From Hymenoscyphus infarciens (taxonomy: Eukaryota; Ascomycota; Leotiomycetes; Helotiales; Helotiaceae), in the NCBI GenBank assembly GCA_001414345.1, contig LLCB01000077.1, positions 62,001 through 126,000 of the forward strand: a stretch of 64,000 nt of DNA, read 5' to 3'. Both the position numbers and the translations under genes were made by a program. Shown piece by piece: positions 27,101-38,073 of this stretch. Each line of letters starts with the position of its first letter. The stretch's first letter is position 1. The notes beneath the pieces were generated by a model. The model had not been told where the DNA came from and made no database searches. It saw nothing but the letters and a program-made list of their open reading frames with translations.

Positions 27101-29474
27101 TACTCTTATTAAACTATATAAGAGCTATAATATTTAAGATTATATCTTTAAAATTACTACTATAAGAAGTAAGAGTTAATAAGAAGATATTAGCTTTATA
27201 AGACTATTTCTTAATATTCTAGCTTATAAAGAGTATATATATACTAACTAATAATTAGTATATGTTTTAGTATATCTTAAAACTATTAATAAAGTAAAGT
27301 ATTAGAGCTAAGAGAAGTTAGCTAAGAGGTTTCTTAAAGTACTAATAACTATACTTCTTAAGCTTAAGCTTACTATAAATTAGAGTAGATATATAAATTA
27401 GTTAGATTGTTTTATCTTTAGAGTTAGTAATATAATAGATTTTATTAAAGGTAAATAAGCGATTTTAAGCTTTAAGAATACTAGTCTTAAAGGTATAATT
27501 AATAGAGTAGTAGTAAAGAATTTTAATAATATTACTCTCTCTAACTTAGTTAAACGAGTCTTCTACTATAATAGCTTCTATAATCTTAATAGAGGCCTTA
27601 AGATTACTATAGTTATAAGTTATAGCTTCTTAGCTACTAATTATCTTTTAAATAACTAATATAATTACTTTATATTCTTTTATTATAGATATTTTATCTT
27701 AACTAACTATAGTAACCTAGCTAACGTAAAGAGAGAATTGTTTATAAGCGTAGTCTAGAATATAATATTTATATTATACAAAGTTACTAGGAAATATAAC
27801 TAAGCTATTATATATATAAGCATATTCTTCTAATATAGATCTAATAGAAGATGTCTAACTAAAAGAATAATAGAACTCTAAAAGCTAGTTAATAAAATCT
27901 ACTAAGCTAAAATATATATTCTTAGTAATAGTTAGCGTTTCTAAGATCTTTTTAACTATATAGACTAAGTTAAACTAATATAGCTAATAATAAGCTAGTG
28001 ATTTTATAAGATTAAGCTTTAACTTATTTAACTCTTATATTATAAGTAGTTATTTAAGTACTAATATAATCTTTTAGTGTCTTTAAGTAAGAAGTAGTAG
28101 CTAGTTTATTATTCTTTAGAGAAGAGTATTAAGAGTCTTTAGTAGGTTATAGACTTTAGATACGTTTTTATAAAGAGTAAAAACTTACTTAAAAGCTATA
28201 TATTATTAATAGATAAAGTAGAAGGATTTAAAAGTAATTATAATTACTATTTTAAAGTCTAATAATATGTTAAACTAGTCTTAGTAGTAGAGGAGTTCTT
28301 TAGAGAGATTATTAGTAAGTAGAGATAGTAGCTATATTCTAAGTAGTCTTATACTTTTAGATAGTCTTATACTTTTAGGCTTAGATATATTTTCTCTTTC
28401 TAGTTATTCCTCTTATAGAAAAGGCTTATACTTCTCTTCTTTATCTTCTATACTAATTTCTACTATTTAATTAACTATAATACTACTTTTAAGTATCTCT
28501 TTATTAACTTTAATACTTAGAAGTAGTATATCTTATTTATTAAATATATCTTACTTCTCTTATATTAATTCTAACTAAATAATATTTAAAGTATTTTAAG
28601 AAATATTAGTAGAAGCTACTTAAATAATATATAAGTATAACTTACTTAAGAGATCTCTATAGTAACTAGGGTAGATTCTAGAGAGGCTAGATCTAGACCT
28701 AGTTCTTTATTAAAGAATAGATTATTATTATTATTCTCTAGCTAGGTCTAGTATAATTATTAGAGCTACGAGGGCTATAGAGGTTATAAGTCTATATAAG
28801 ATAGTAGAGTAGGTAGAGCAGGTCTTAAAGAGTTAATAAAAGAGAATAAAGATAAAGGTAGTAGTCTAGTCTCTATAAGCTATTAGGAAATAGAGTTTCT
28901 AGTCTAGTAAATAGAGCGTTCTTAATAAGATATATTAAAAAGTAATTAGAAATAAAAGTAAATAGAATATAATATTTAGTCTATTAAGCTTTTAAGACTT
29001 TATAGGAATTCTTAAAAAGTCGATTTTTAAGTACTTTTCTAGGAAATAATTACTATAAGGAATTTCTTAATATTTTAGTATTTAACTTAACTTAGTAAAA
29101 TCTAGATTTTAAAATAATAATTAGTAGCGCTTTTATTATAAATTTAGTATTAAGTAGTAAGAGGTAGAAACGTAAACTAGTAGTCTAATATTCTATAGTA
29201 AGGTTTAAGAGCTAAGTAGAATCTAGTAGTATCTAAGAATAGAATATATAACCTTACGATAGCTAGTAGTATCTAAGAATAGAATCTATAACTCTACGAT
29301 ATACTAGTAGTAGAATAGATATAATCGAGACTTCTACGATATAATGAAAACTCTAAGAACGTATCTAGATAGCTACGATAATTCCTAGCTCTCGTAGATA
29401 GAATTGAACTTTAAGAATAAAAGCGTGCTTACTAAGAAAGATCAAAGCTTACGCGGGAGTTTATATAAAGATCG

Positions 29475-29930
29475 TGGGATTAGGTTATAGTGTTATAGAA
29501 GTTGTAGAAGTTATAGTATTATAGAAGTTATAGTGTTATAGTGTTATAGTATTATAGAACTTATAGTGTTATAGAAGTTATAGTGTTATAGAAGTTATAG
29601 AAGTTATAGAAGTTATAGAAGTTATAGAAGTTATAGAAGTTATAGAAGTTATAGAAGTTATAGAAGTTATAGAAGTTATAGAAGATCGAAGATCGAAGAT
29701 CGAGAGGTTATAGTATTATAGTATTATAGAAGCTATAGAAGTTGTAGAAGATCGAAGATCGAAGATTAAGAGGTTATAGTGTTATAGTGTTATAGAAGCT
29801 GTAGAAGTCGTAGAAGATCGAAGATCGAAGATCGAGGGGTTATAGTGTTATAGAAGCTATAGAAGTCGTAGAAGATCAAAGATCGAAGATCGAGGGCTTA
29901 GTTATAGTGTTATAAAAGTTTAGTAGAGTA
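29475..29930. repeat. 9-bp array plus ~65-bp higher-order array
   Basis: From about 29570 to 29690 a TTATAGAAG unit is repeated more than ten times almost without change. It grades into four copies of a ~58-66-bp unit made of GATCGAAGATCGAAG followed by GTTATAGTGTTATAGAAGC. The array keeps C and G residues (GATCG) unlike its surroundings. Confidence 0.85.
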
Positions 29931-30309
29931 AGGCTAAAGCCGTAGCCTAATACCTTAGGCCTGAGGCACTAACCTTATAAGGCTCTTAACTACTTTACGC
30001 GAAGCTATATAATAATACTAATTTAGTGTCTTAACTACTTTAAAAGCTTACCTTATCTACTCTTTTCTTATCTATAAACTATTTCAAACTTTAATCTATT
30101 AACCTATACTTCTTACTATTTATCTAACTATAATATTAACTCTAGATCTCTTCTATCTTAATTAACTATATATCTACTTATACTATAAACCTCTGTCTAT
30201 AAATTTATAATATTAGTATCTATTATAATACTAGCTCTAGTAAGTATTTACTCTACTACCTACTCTACTATATATACTAATAATTACTTTAGTAAGCTAC
30301 TAGTATTAA

Positions 30310-30650
30310 TAGTATTATTAATAATCCTTTTACCTCTTTTAATAGTTCTTAGTTCTCTAATAATAGTAGCTCTAGATCTACTAGTAAGTCTAATATATTA
30401 AAGAAGCGTAAGCGCTAGCTAGTACTAGCCTTATTAGATATATCTAAAGTACTTAGTAGTCTATAATAGCTAATCTTTAAGTATATATATAAAGCCTATT
30501 ATCGTATCTTTACTATTACTCTTAATAATACTAAGGCTACTAAGATTACTATAGCCTTTCTTCTACTCTATAATACCTATAATAAACTATATATCCTCTT
30601 CTTAGAGAGATATATAGCTAATTTCTAACGTCTATAAAATAGATTTATTA
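30310..30650 (+). pseudogene. RIP-degraded plus-strand coding remnant, unknown
   Basis: A Ser/Asn-rich stretch followed by a basic KKRKR run and then a segment rich in alternating hydrophobic and basic codons can be read on the plus strand with interrupting stops. The pattern suggests a decayed transposon or nuclear-protein gene. No family is recognisable. Confidence 0.25.
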
Positions 30651-31667
30651 ATATTATAATTATAAGTTTATCTTTTCTTTCTTTTACTTTTATTAGATTT
30701 CTAACTAACTATAATCCTTTTAGATATATATTAAGAGCTTTATTATTATAAATACTACTATTAATAGTTCTTCTATATTTATTAATAATTTATACTTAGC
30801 TTTAATAGTCGACTTCTTTTATAAGAAGTAGAATAAACCTAACTTCTTCTCTATATTCTTCTTTATTAAAAAGCTTATTAACTTTAAGAGATATAGTATA
30901 AAAGGCTTTTAGTTTTTTAAGAAGGTTTATACTAATCTTTATAGTTAAGTTTGTCTTTATCTTATCTAATATAATACTCTTATATATATTATAGTTAAGA
31001 ATTCCTATAAGGAATTACTTAACTTTATTAAATTAATTACTATTACTAAAGCCTCTTACGTCTTAGAAGAACTAGCTTAGATAATCTATAAAGTTACTTC
31101 TTACTACTTTAAGTAGAAAGTTACTCCTTATATCTAATAAAGCGCTTATAATAAAAAGGCTTATATTAAACTAGTTATTAGTAAGCGTCTCTATATTATA
31201 ACTTCTATATCTAATATTCTAGATAAGGAATAGATACTTAAAAGTATTCTATCTTTCTACCTTTCTACTTCCTTTTATATCTCTAACTAGAAAGGATTTT
31301 TATACTATTCTACTTAGCTAAATAGTTAAGTACTTATATAGATATATTAAAACTTTTAAGCTAAGGTATATATTAAGATGTCTTTAAGGTTACTAGAAGT
31401 AGCCTTTACTATATATATTTACTAGAATTATTTTTAAAGTTGTTTACTTAGTAGTAGACTAGTATTAGAACTTATTATACCTATTTATATTACTCTCTCT
31501 CTATTTTTTAGAAACTTAGCTAGCTTATAGATTAATAAATAATAATATTATATATAATATATCTAGCTTTTTCCTTTATAAGTTTAACTTAATAAAAACT
31601 ATAGGCTTATTTAGTTTTAGTACTATTATATTACCTAGGTAGTAATATTATAGTCCTTTAAGTAGAA

Positions 31668-31742
31668 CATTTTTAATTAAGAACTATGATTAATTAAGAA
31701 CTATAATTAATTAAGAACTGTTTTTAATTAAGAACTTTTTTC
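31668..31742. repeat. AATTAAGAACT tandem repeat
   Basis: Four copies of a ~17-bp unit containing AATTAAGAACT. Confidence 0.7.
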
Positions 31743-33219
31743 TTCTAAGAATAGTTTTCTTTTTAGATAGGCCTAGTACTATTAATTTAAATATAACTAT
31801 CTTCTATAGCTAGATAAATAGAGGCTTTAGACTATTATAGAGATAAAAGCGTCTATAGACTATCTACCTCCTTTAAATAAGGCTTAAATAATTATCTCTT
31901 AATACTATCTCTAGTCTTAAGTATCTTAAATTAAGAATAGTCCTTTTCATATCTAGTTATAGTTAAGGAAAAGTTAGCTATCTATAACTAGTCTAATATT
32001 AGAATAGCTATAAAAAGCTAATAGTTAAAAAGGATTAATCATTACCTAATAATTTAGTTTATTAGACTATTTATAGATAATTTAGCTATATAACTATCTT
32101 ATAGAATAGACTATAATAATTAGTAAATAGTTTAAAGATAGCTTTACTTTATTAACTCTCTAGATATTATTATAAAGATACGATTATTAAAAAGGTTTTA
32201 GTAGTTTTTATTAAAAGCTATCTATAGAGCCTTAGTATTTAGTATTAGTTATATATAGTTATAAATTAACTTTTTAGATAGTCTTAGCAAAAACCGGTCC
32301 CTAGACTGTCCTATGATAGCCTTAGAGTTATGACGCTTCTCGAAGTATCTTAAAATATCTCTCTTTTCCTTTAAGATAGAAAGTTTAAGAACGAGAAATG
32401 AGGGAAGGAGCGACTTTGGGACCTGTCCTGCTTGCAGTTGGTCGTCAAAGCAAGGGAGCGACGACTTTTCAATCCCAGACTTGAGAGTGCCCTGGGCCTA
32501 GGCAGGTGGCCGAATGTGAAATGGGGTCGTGCCTTCCTTGATGTTATAACCACCGGGGGGAAAAATATTCTTATTCTTCTCTCGTCATTTCATCCGTCCA
32601 CGAGGAAGGAATGAGTGATCTGCAGTCTAGGGGGAAGGAACACCCGAGGGTTAGTTAGTTGGTTGGTTGTAAGTGGTTTGGTTATACGGTTGTAAGGTTG
32701 TAAGTGGTTTGGTTATAAGGTTGTAGAGAGATCGATCCTCTATAGAGAGAGTGAGAGTGTGAGAGAGAGAGAGAGAGAGAGAGTCTCTGAGTTGTGTTTT
32801 CTTTCTACTTCTACTTCTACTTCTTAACTCGTCCCCCCGGGCAACTTTTTGTGTCCTGAAAACCTTTTCTTTTTTCCTTTTCTTTTTAGAGGGGGGAGGG
32901 GGGTTTCTTGCGTGTGCCCTTTGGTCTTTGGTCTTTGCGAAGAAAGCCTCTATCTCTCTCTTTTCCTCAATTCAGTTCACAGTTTAGCTCTGAATTATAG
33001 ATGGATGGGAGGGGGGAATAGGGAATAGAATAGAATGAGAAGAGAGAGACGTTTACTCGCTATATTTAGATAGTTCTTTTTTCTTTTTTTTTCTTCTTCC
33101 TCTGTAGTAGCTAGGAGTTTACGCTGGTGTTCTTTTGTAAGGGTTTAGGTTTTATATATATATTTTTTTTTTGTTTTTGTTTTTTTTTTTTGCTTTAGAG
33201 AGAAAGTGTGTTATGTAAT

Positions 33220-33779
33220 CAGTGTAGAGGAAAGTCCAACTATCGTAGTTTTAGCGCAGTTTTAAGATCCTAGAACGGTATATAGTTTTAGGTGCTTTAG
33301 TAGAACTATATAATAAAAGAGTAAAACTAACTACGTAAACTATCGTAGTTTTAAAGAACTAAGTTTACTTAAGCGAATTTAAGATATAAAAGAGTACTTT
33401 TAACGTAAGAGAAGAGGCGTTCTAGTCAGAGAGGTCTAGATAGTATATCGAGTACTATTTAAGTTATTATACTATACTAGGATATAGTTTATCCTTATTA
33501 GTAGTAGCGTCTAAATTAGGCGGTGAGAGGCTAGCTAATTAGAAGGCTAGGATTTACTAAAATAAGCTTAAAAGGGCTTAGCGTACCTCTTTTTCTACCT
33601 TCGAATTTCGAGAAATTCTATATTACTTAGTTTATCAAACTACGTAGTTTTGCCTACTAAAACTGAACTAACCAGTAGCTTACTTAATTTTCTTAAAACT
33701 AAGCAAAAAAATTAAAAACTAACTAACTAGCTACTTAGTTCAGTTAGTTCGGTAGGAACTTTACAAATCCTCTATACTG
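33220..33779. mobile_element. small RIP-affected terminal-inverted-repeat element
   Basis: The left end CAGTGTAGAGGA and the reverse complement of the right end, CAGTATAGAGGA, match at 11 of 12 bases around a 560-bp A+T-rich interior with TACGTAGTTT-type repeats. No clear target duplication is visible and no frame is open. Non-autonomous element likely. Confidence 0.5.
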
Positions 33780-34320
33780 AGTTAAGTTATTAGGTGGTTG
33801 AAGAGGTTTTGATGAGATTTCAAGCAAGCTTTTCTTTTCAACTGGGTTTTCTCAAATTGAGTAGATGTCGCGAGTGAGGCGAGGCAGAGGAAAATTTGGA
33901 TCTTAAAGTTGAGTAGTTGCCCGAGGTAGCTTTTGAGGAAAATTGAAAGGGAAGAAGCTCATGTTTAGAGCTTTGGAATACCACTCACTGGTTGGGTTGG
34001 AAAAGGTAAGTTAAGAGGAAATGTTCTACCTTTAGATGGTTGAGATGGTAGTTTTAAAGGGTTTAGATAGATGGTAGTTCTCTCTTTCCACCTTCTCTTT
34101 CTTCTTTCTTATCGCAAGTGCTGCGCTTGGATAGAACAAGGAAGAGATGGCACATCGCCGATTCTTCTGAAATGTTTGGAGTCTTGGTCGTTCGTTTTAC
34201 GTATATTATTGTGCTGGAAGTTCTTGAGAGATTTTGAAGTGAGTGGTTTGGAGGACTTGGGATGAGGAAGAGGAAAGAAAATTCGATTTTTCGAAACCGG
34301 ATGGCTTGCTTGAAATGAGT

Positions 34321-34383
34321 GAAATGATTGAAATGATTGAAATGATTGAAATGATTGAAATGATTGAAATGATTGAAATGATT
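34321..34383. repeat. 9-bp tandem repeat
   Basis: Seven perfect copies of GAAATGATT. Confidence 0.95.
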
Positions 34384-34762
34384 GTGAGAAGATTATTATT
34401 TTGTTCTAGTTGTATGCGGAACGATGACGAGGACTCTAACATATAAACAGTTTCTAAGCCAAGTATTTTTTTACTAAAGTTAAAGGGTAAGTAGCTTATC
34501 TTTTAAACAAAAATCAAACTCTATTTTCGGGTTACATTTACCCAAGGCACCCCGTAGACAGAAGAAGTGGCAGGTAATAATTAAGCCTCGCCTAAGATAG
34601 CCTTCTCCCGCGCATACGACATGAAAACTGTTTACAATCTCGGCTATTATAACTTTTTAGCATCCTCTACATCTACTTATTATTTCTATAATTTTGATTT
34701 TTTTTTTAGCAAGTTTCTCTACGTCGTGTTTGTTCACCTTGGTAAGTTTCGTGGGGACGCTA

Positions 34763-35299
34763 TAGTGAGTTGCGAGTTATGCTTGAATTTGCTCACTTTT
34801 TTTGTAATCCGAGCTTTTTGAGAAAATTCCTTAATTTCCTCTCTTTTTAGGTACTCTTTTACCTTTAGTTTAATAATAACATATAATATACTATTTATAA
34901 GATTAGGAAAGAAAAGGCTTATATCTCCTCTTACACTCTATAAACTTTATAGGACAAAAACAGACAATTTTTTGATTTTTATAGGGTCTTAGTATAGCCT
35001 ATTATTAACCTTACAGCCTTATAAGGCACGTAGGGGTAGTGAAAAATTTTTAAAAGAGAAGAGGTAATTTTAGGAATTATTTATCCTTTAGTTTACTTTT
35101 ATTATACTTACTTTAAATTAATAAGTAATATAGAAGAGAGATAATTAGATATAGCGCTTCTTTCTAGCTAGGCCTCGTCTCTTTTAGAGTACTTTTATTT
35201 TCTGTCTTTTAAAGAAAGGAGGGAGAAAGCCTTAAGAAAAAAAAAAGCTCGGATTACAAAAAAAAGTAGGCAAATTCAAGCTTAACTCGCAACTCACTG
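34763..35299. mobile_element. TA-flanked inverted-repeat transposon, copy 2
   Basis: 537 bp with ~65-bp inverted termini (outer sequence TAGTGAGTTGCGAGTTATGC on the left; CAGTGAGTTGCGAGTTAAGC from the right end on the minus strand) flanked by TA at 34761-34762 and 35300-35301. It is collinear, in opposite orientation, with copy 1 minus its nested element. Shared internal blocks include TATAAAGTTTATAGAGT and CGAGGCCTAGCTAGAAAGAA. No open frame. Confidence 0.88.
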
Positions 35300-35301
35300 T
35301 A

Positions 35302-36277
35302 CCTATTTACTCGGGTGACCTGGGACCACAAGAAGGAAGAAAAGTAGAACTATTTCTGGGTATCTTATCAATATGCTTTGCTCGTGTGGAAATTTGAGAG
35401 CTAACCCACCAAGAGTCACGAGGGAAAGTATTACCATTCGCGGGAAATCCTTAGGCTCTTATTTCCAGGTTTCAACAGAATGGTGTTGCGATTTACAGGT
35501 TACCTGAGAACTGGAAGTGGTGTTATTTGTGGGTTACGTAGAGTAAATCTTTACTCTCAAGTCGTTGGGTGGAGGGACGAATTTATTTAGAGTACTAAAG
35601 AGTATAGGGGTGAAATTTTCTATTTGGAAATGTGAATTAAGTTATATCTTTTTTATAGGTGGTAAGATTCAGCAATATACCATCGTAGAACTATTTACAG
35701 CAACTGGGTAATTTTATGAGAGGATTTGGAAAAGTATAAGTATTTTCTAGGTATAAAGAAAGCGAAGAGGAGAGGAGAGACAGAATGTTCCTCTTTTGGA
35801 ATTTAAAATCAAGACAGATGAGCATTACTCTGCGAATATTTAGTCTAGGCTGAGGCTCTGGGAGAATAAAAAACTTAGTTCCTCAATTCTCTAAAAAGCT
35901 CTCGGATAATATTCGTAATTGTTCAAGGGAGACTCAAGTGATAAGACAACGGGGGTTCGCAGACTTCTCTTGCTGTGTGGCCTTTATTGAAGGAAAAACC
36001 CAGTCCCGTGAGGACTTCCATATGCATAATTCATTACTGATTAACGGCCACGCTCTCATTGGCAAGTCATAACTCATGCTCCACGCTTCCAGATGCCCAT
36101 AAAAGCTATGTTGGTAGCACCCAAAATAAAGACAAGGCGCTATTCACATACAAACTTCCCTAATAACACCAGATTCCCTATTCGAGAATGCGCATATGTG
36201 CCCAAAGAAGCACCTCCCTAATCCAAATCCTTCCCAACGCCACACTTTGTACAAATGTCCTATCGCCAATATACACA
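35302..36277. other. gene-free interval
   Basis: Unique sequence of ordinary composition between transposon copy 2 and the stop codon of the coiled-coil gene. I see no gene, repeat or RNA signature here. Confidence 0.5.
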
Positions 36278-37173
36278 TCAAGAAGCCTTCACAACCGAAA
36301 CTGGAGGTGTTTCTTCACCAGGTCTCGTAACACTCATCCGAAATTTCTTCCTCCTGGCTTTACTTTTCCGATCGATTTCCTCCCAATCAATCTTCCAATT
36401 TTGTATGCTTTGCGTCAAGTCCTCGTCGTCACATTCTAGAGGGTATTGGACTTCGATGGCTTTTTGCTGGATTCGAAGGAACTGAAGCTCGCTCTGGTTG
36501 GCGTCAAAATCTTGTTCCATTTCTTCAACTTTATATTCGAGGAAGAGAATTCGTTCCTTCGAGTTTTCGAGACGGCAGAGGAGAATGTCGTGGATGCGCT
36601 AGTTGGTTGTTAGATAATATTATGACATGGAGTTGGAGAACTCACATCACTTTCCTCCTTCCTCTTCTGCAATTCCGCGACACTATTGGACAATTGAACA
36701 GCGAGATCCTCGGCTTCTTGGGCAATTCTCTCAGCAGCACCGGAACTCATACCCTCCTCCTTTTTCTCTCGTGGCCTCCTCTTCGGCATCTGTAACTGGA
36801 TGTCCTTCTTTGGCGCCCAAATAGCCTCTTGATTCGCATGATCTCCTCCATCAATCATATCATCAATCCCAAGTCCAACACTCGGAGGTCGTGGGTGGCT
36901 TGCTGCCGTATTAACCAATCTCTCAATATAATCCACATCCCTATGAATCTTCGTTACAGTATCATTGTCGATTGAGCTATCTTGACTGAGCCTTTGCACA
37001 AGATCGTTGAGTCTTTCTATCAGTATTGACTTGTTGTCTTCCGTAATATCGTCATGAGGAGATGCCAGAGAGGTAGGATTCGTGGTTGGAGATTGTGGAA
37101 AACGAGGCGAAGTTGGTGAGGAGAACTGGGAGGAAAGTTGTCGTGTTATTCCGAGATTTTGGTTGTATGACAT
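36278..37173 (-). CDS. uncharacterised coiled-coil protein
   Basis: Two exons (37173-36646 and 36598-36278; 47-bp intron, donor GTGAGT) give 282 aa. The start MSYNQNLGITRQL is the first Met followed by protein-like sequence; an upstream in-frame Met (37389) would add a Pro-rich stretch with poor coding quality. The N-terminal ~50 residues are Ser/Pro-rich and disordered, a helix with ILIERLNDLVQRLSQD follows, then a basic patch (PKRRPREKK), and two coiled-coil segments rich in Glu, Leu and Lys span the intron. The C-terminal third has WKIDWEEIDRKSKARRKKF. I do not recognise the family. It is divergent from trpE. Confidence 0.8.
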
Positions 37174-38073
37174 TTTCGAAAACGCAGGGTTTCCATACAG
37201 GTGAGTTTTAATATCATCAAGTTGGATGGATGTGAACTGGTGTTGTTTGACTCTTGGTGGTACCACCTTGACGGGCTGATGACAAGGCTGGGAAAGTGGG
37301 GCCAAGCTTGAAATAAATACAGGGATGTTGGCAGAAATACCTAGCTGGATGGGATTTGGGCGGTGAATCAAACGAACTATCACGTCCAAAACATGCGGGT
37401 TAATACGGAGGTAGTTTTAGATTATTCCAAGTCTCTAGGATAATTTACCTGAATTACCCATGAAAGGTTGAACAACGAGGGCTACGTAGGTAGGTACGAA
37501 CCTGAGGTTATGTAGCCATTTGGGTGAAAATGACAGGTGAAAGCTTGAAAAACAATAACAAAAATCCAATTTGAATCTCACCAAAAGTTTCCAGCAAGTC
37601 CTGCCAAGTAGAAGTCCCTCCGTTCGACTACATGGAAGTTTTTTGTCTCAATCCCAAGTAAAAGTATTGGATATTGGCGGGGTAGCTTTATTGAAAATCC
37701 AAGTTTGATCGGCTTAAAAGGACAGTAGAAGTACCATATAAATTGATTCTCATGGATGAAAAAGAGTCCTCGTCTGCCTTAATAGTCAAAATAAACAGTG
37801 TTTGGCAAAAAGATTGCGTACGGAGTGGATATATGAATGGTTGAATCGACCCCTGTTTTCCATGGTGGCAAAACTAAGTCGGTGGCCGAACTTCCGCCCT
37901 TTGGAGTCAATTTATTTGACTTGTGGCTCTGACCACATCCCAATCACCAGCGTAACGCTTCTTCCTCCTTTCTAGACTTTTCAAAGCTAGAGGCCTGCAT
38001 ACCTCAGGCGGTTGGATTTCCAAAGCAAGAAATAATTCATGGTATATTCTGATAAATTCCGCAATCCCGCACA
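37174..38073. promoter_or_regulatory. divergent intergenic region coiled-coil gene / trpE
   Basis: 900 bp without a supported gene. It must hold both promoters. I found no TATA box or perfect Gcn4/CPC1-type TGASTCA site that I would assign. Confidence 0.4.

Larger units (their letters stand above)
14400..32340. repeat. 18-kb RIP-mutated A+T-rich repeat block
   Basis: The whole interval is composed of TA-rich words (TATA, CTAG, TTAAG, TAGTA) with almost no CpG or CpA and dense stop codons in all frames, the classic result of repeat-induced point mutation. No intact gene lies inside. Identifiable contents are annotated separately: the Copia-type LTR element at 14697-22456, several tandem arrays between 22.7 and 24.2 kb, a higher-order array at 29.5-29.9 kb, and a plus-strand degenerate coding remnant near 30.3-30.65 kb. 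The remaining sequence (about 24.4-29 kb and 30.7-32.3 kb) is decayed repeat DNA that I cannot classify. Confidence 0.9.
32341..34760. other. gene-free interval with simple repeats
   Basis: Normal base composition returns at about 32.35 kb, but no gene model is supported. It holds a 31-bp GGTTGTAAGTGGTTTGGTTA duplication (32665-32726), a (GA)n tract (32759-32783), long T-rich runs (33075-33195), the small inverted-repeat element at 33220-33779 and a GAAATGATT array at 34321-34383. The open frame across that array (a Met-Ile-Glu repeat) is a by-product of the repeat. Confidence 0.6.

Noticed and set aside
14400..32340. Starship-type giant mobile element
   Set aside because: No intact tyrosine recombinase, cargo genes or flanking duplication can be seen; the block is RIP-decayed retroelement and tandem DNA.
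34243..34446. Open frame encoding a Met-Ile-Glu repeat
   Set aside because: It is a direct result of the 9-bp GAAATGATT tandem repeat; the flanking sequence has no coding character.
37174..37389. N-terminal extension of the coiled-coil protein to a Met at 37389
   Set aside because: The added stretch lacks coding character and conserved features; MSYNQNL at 37173 is the better start.
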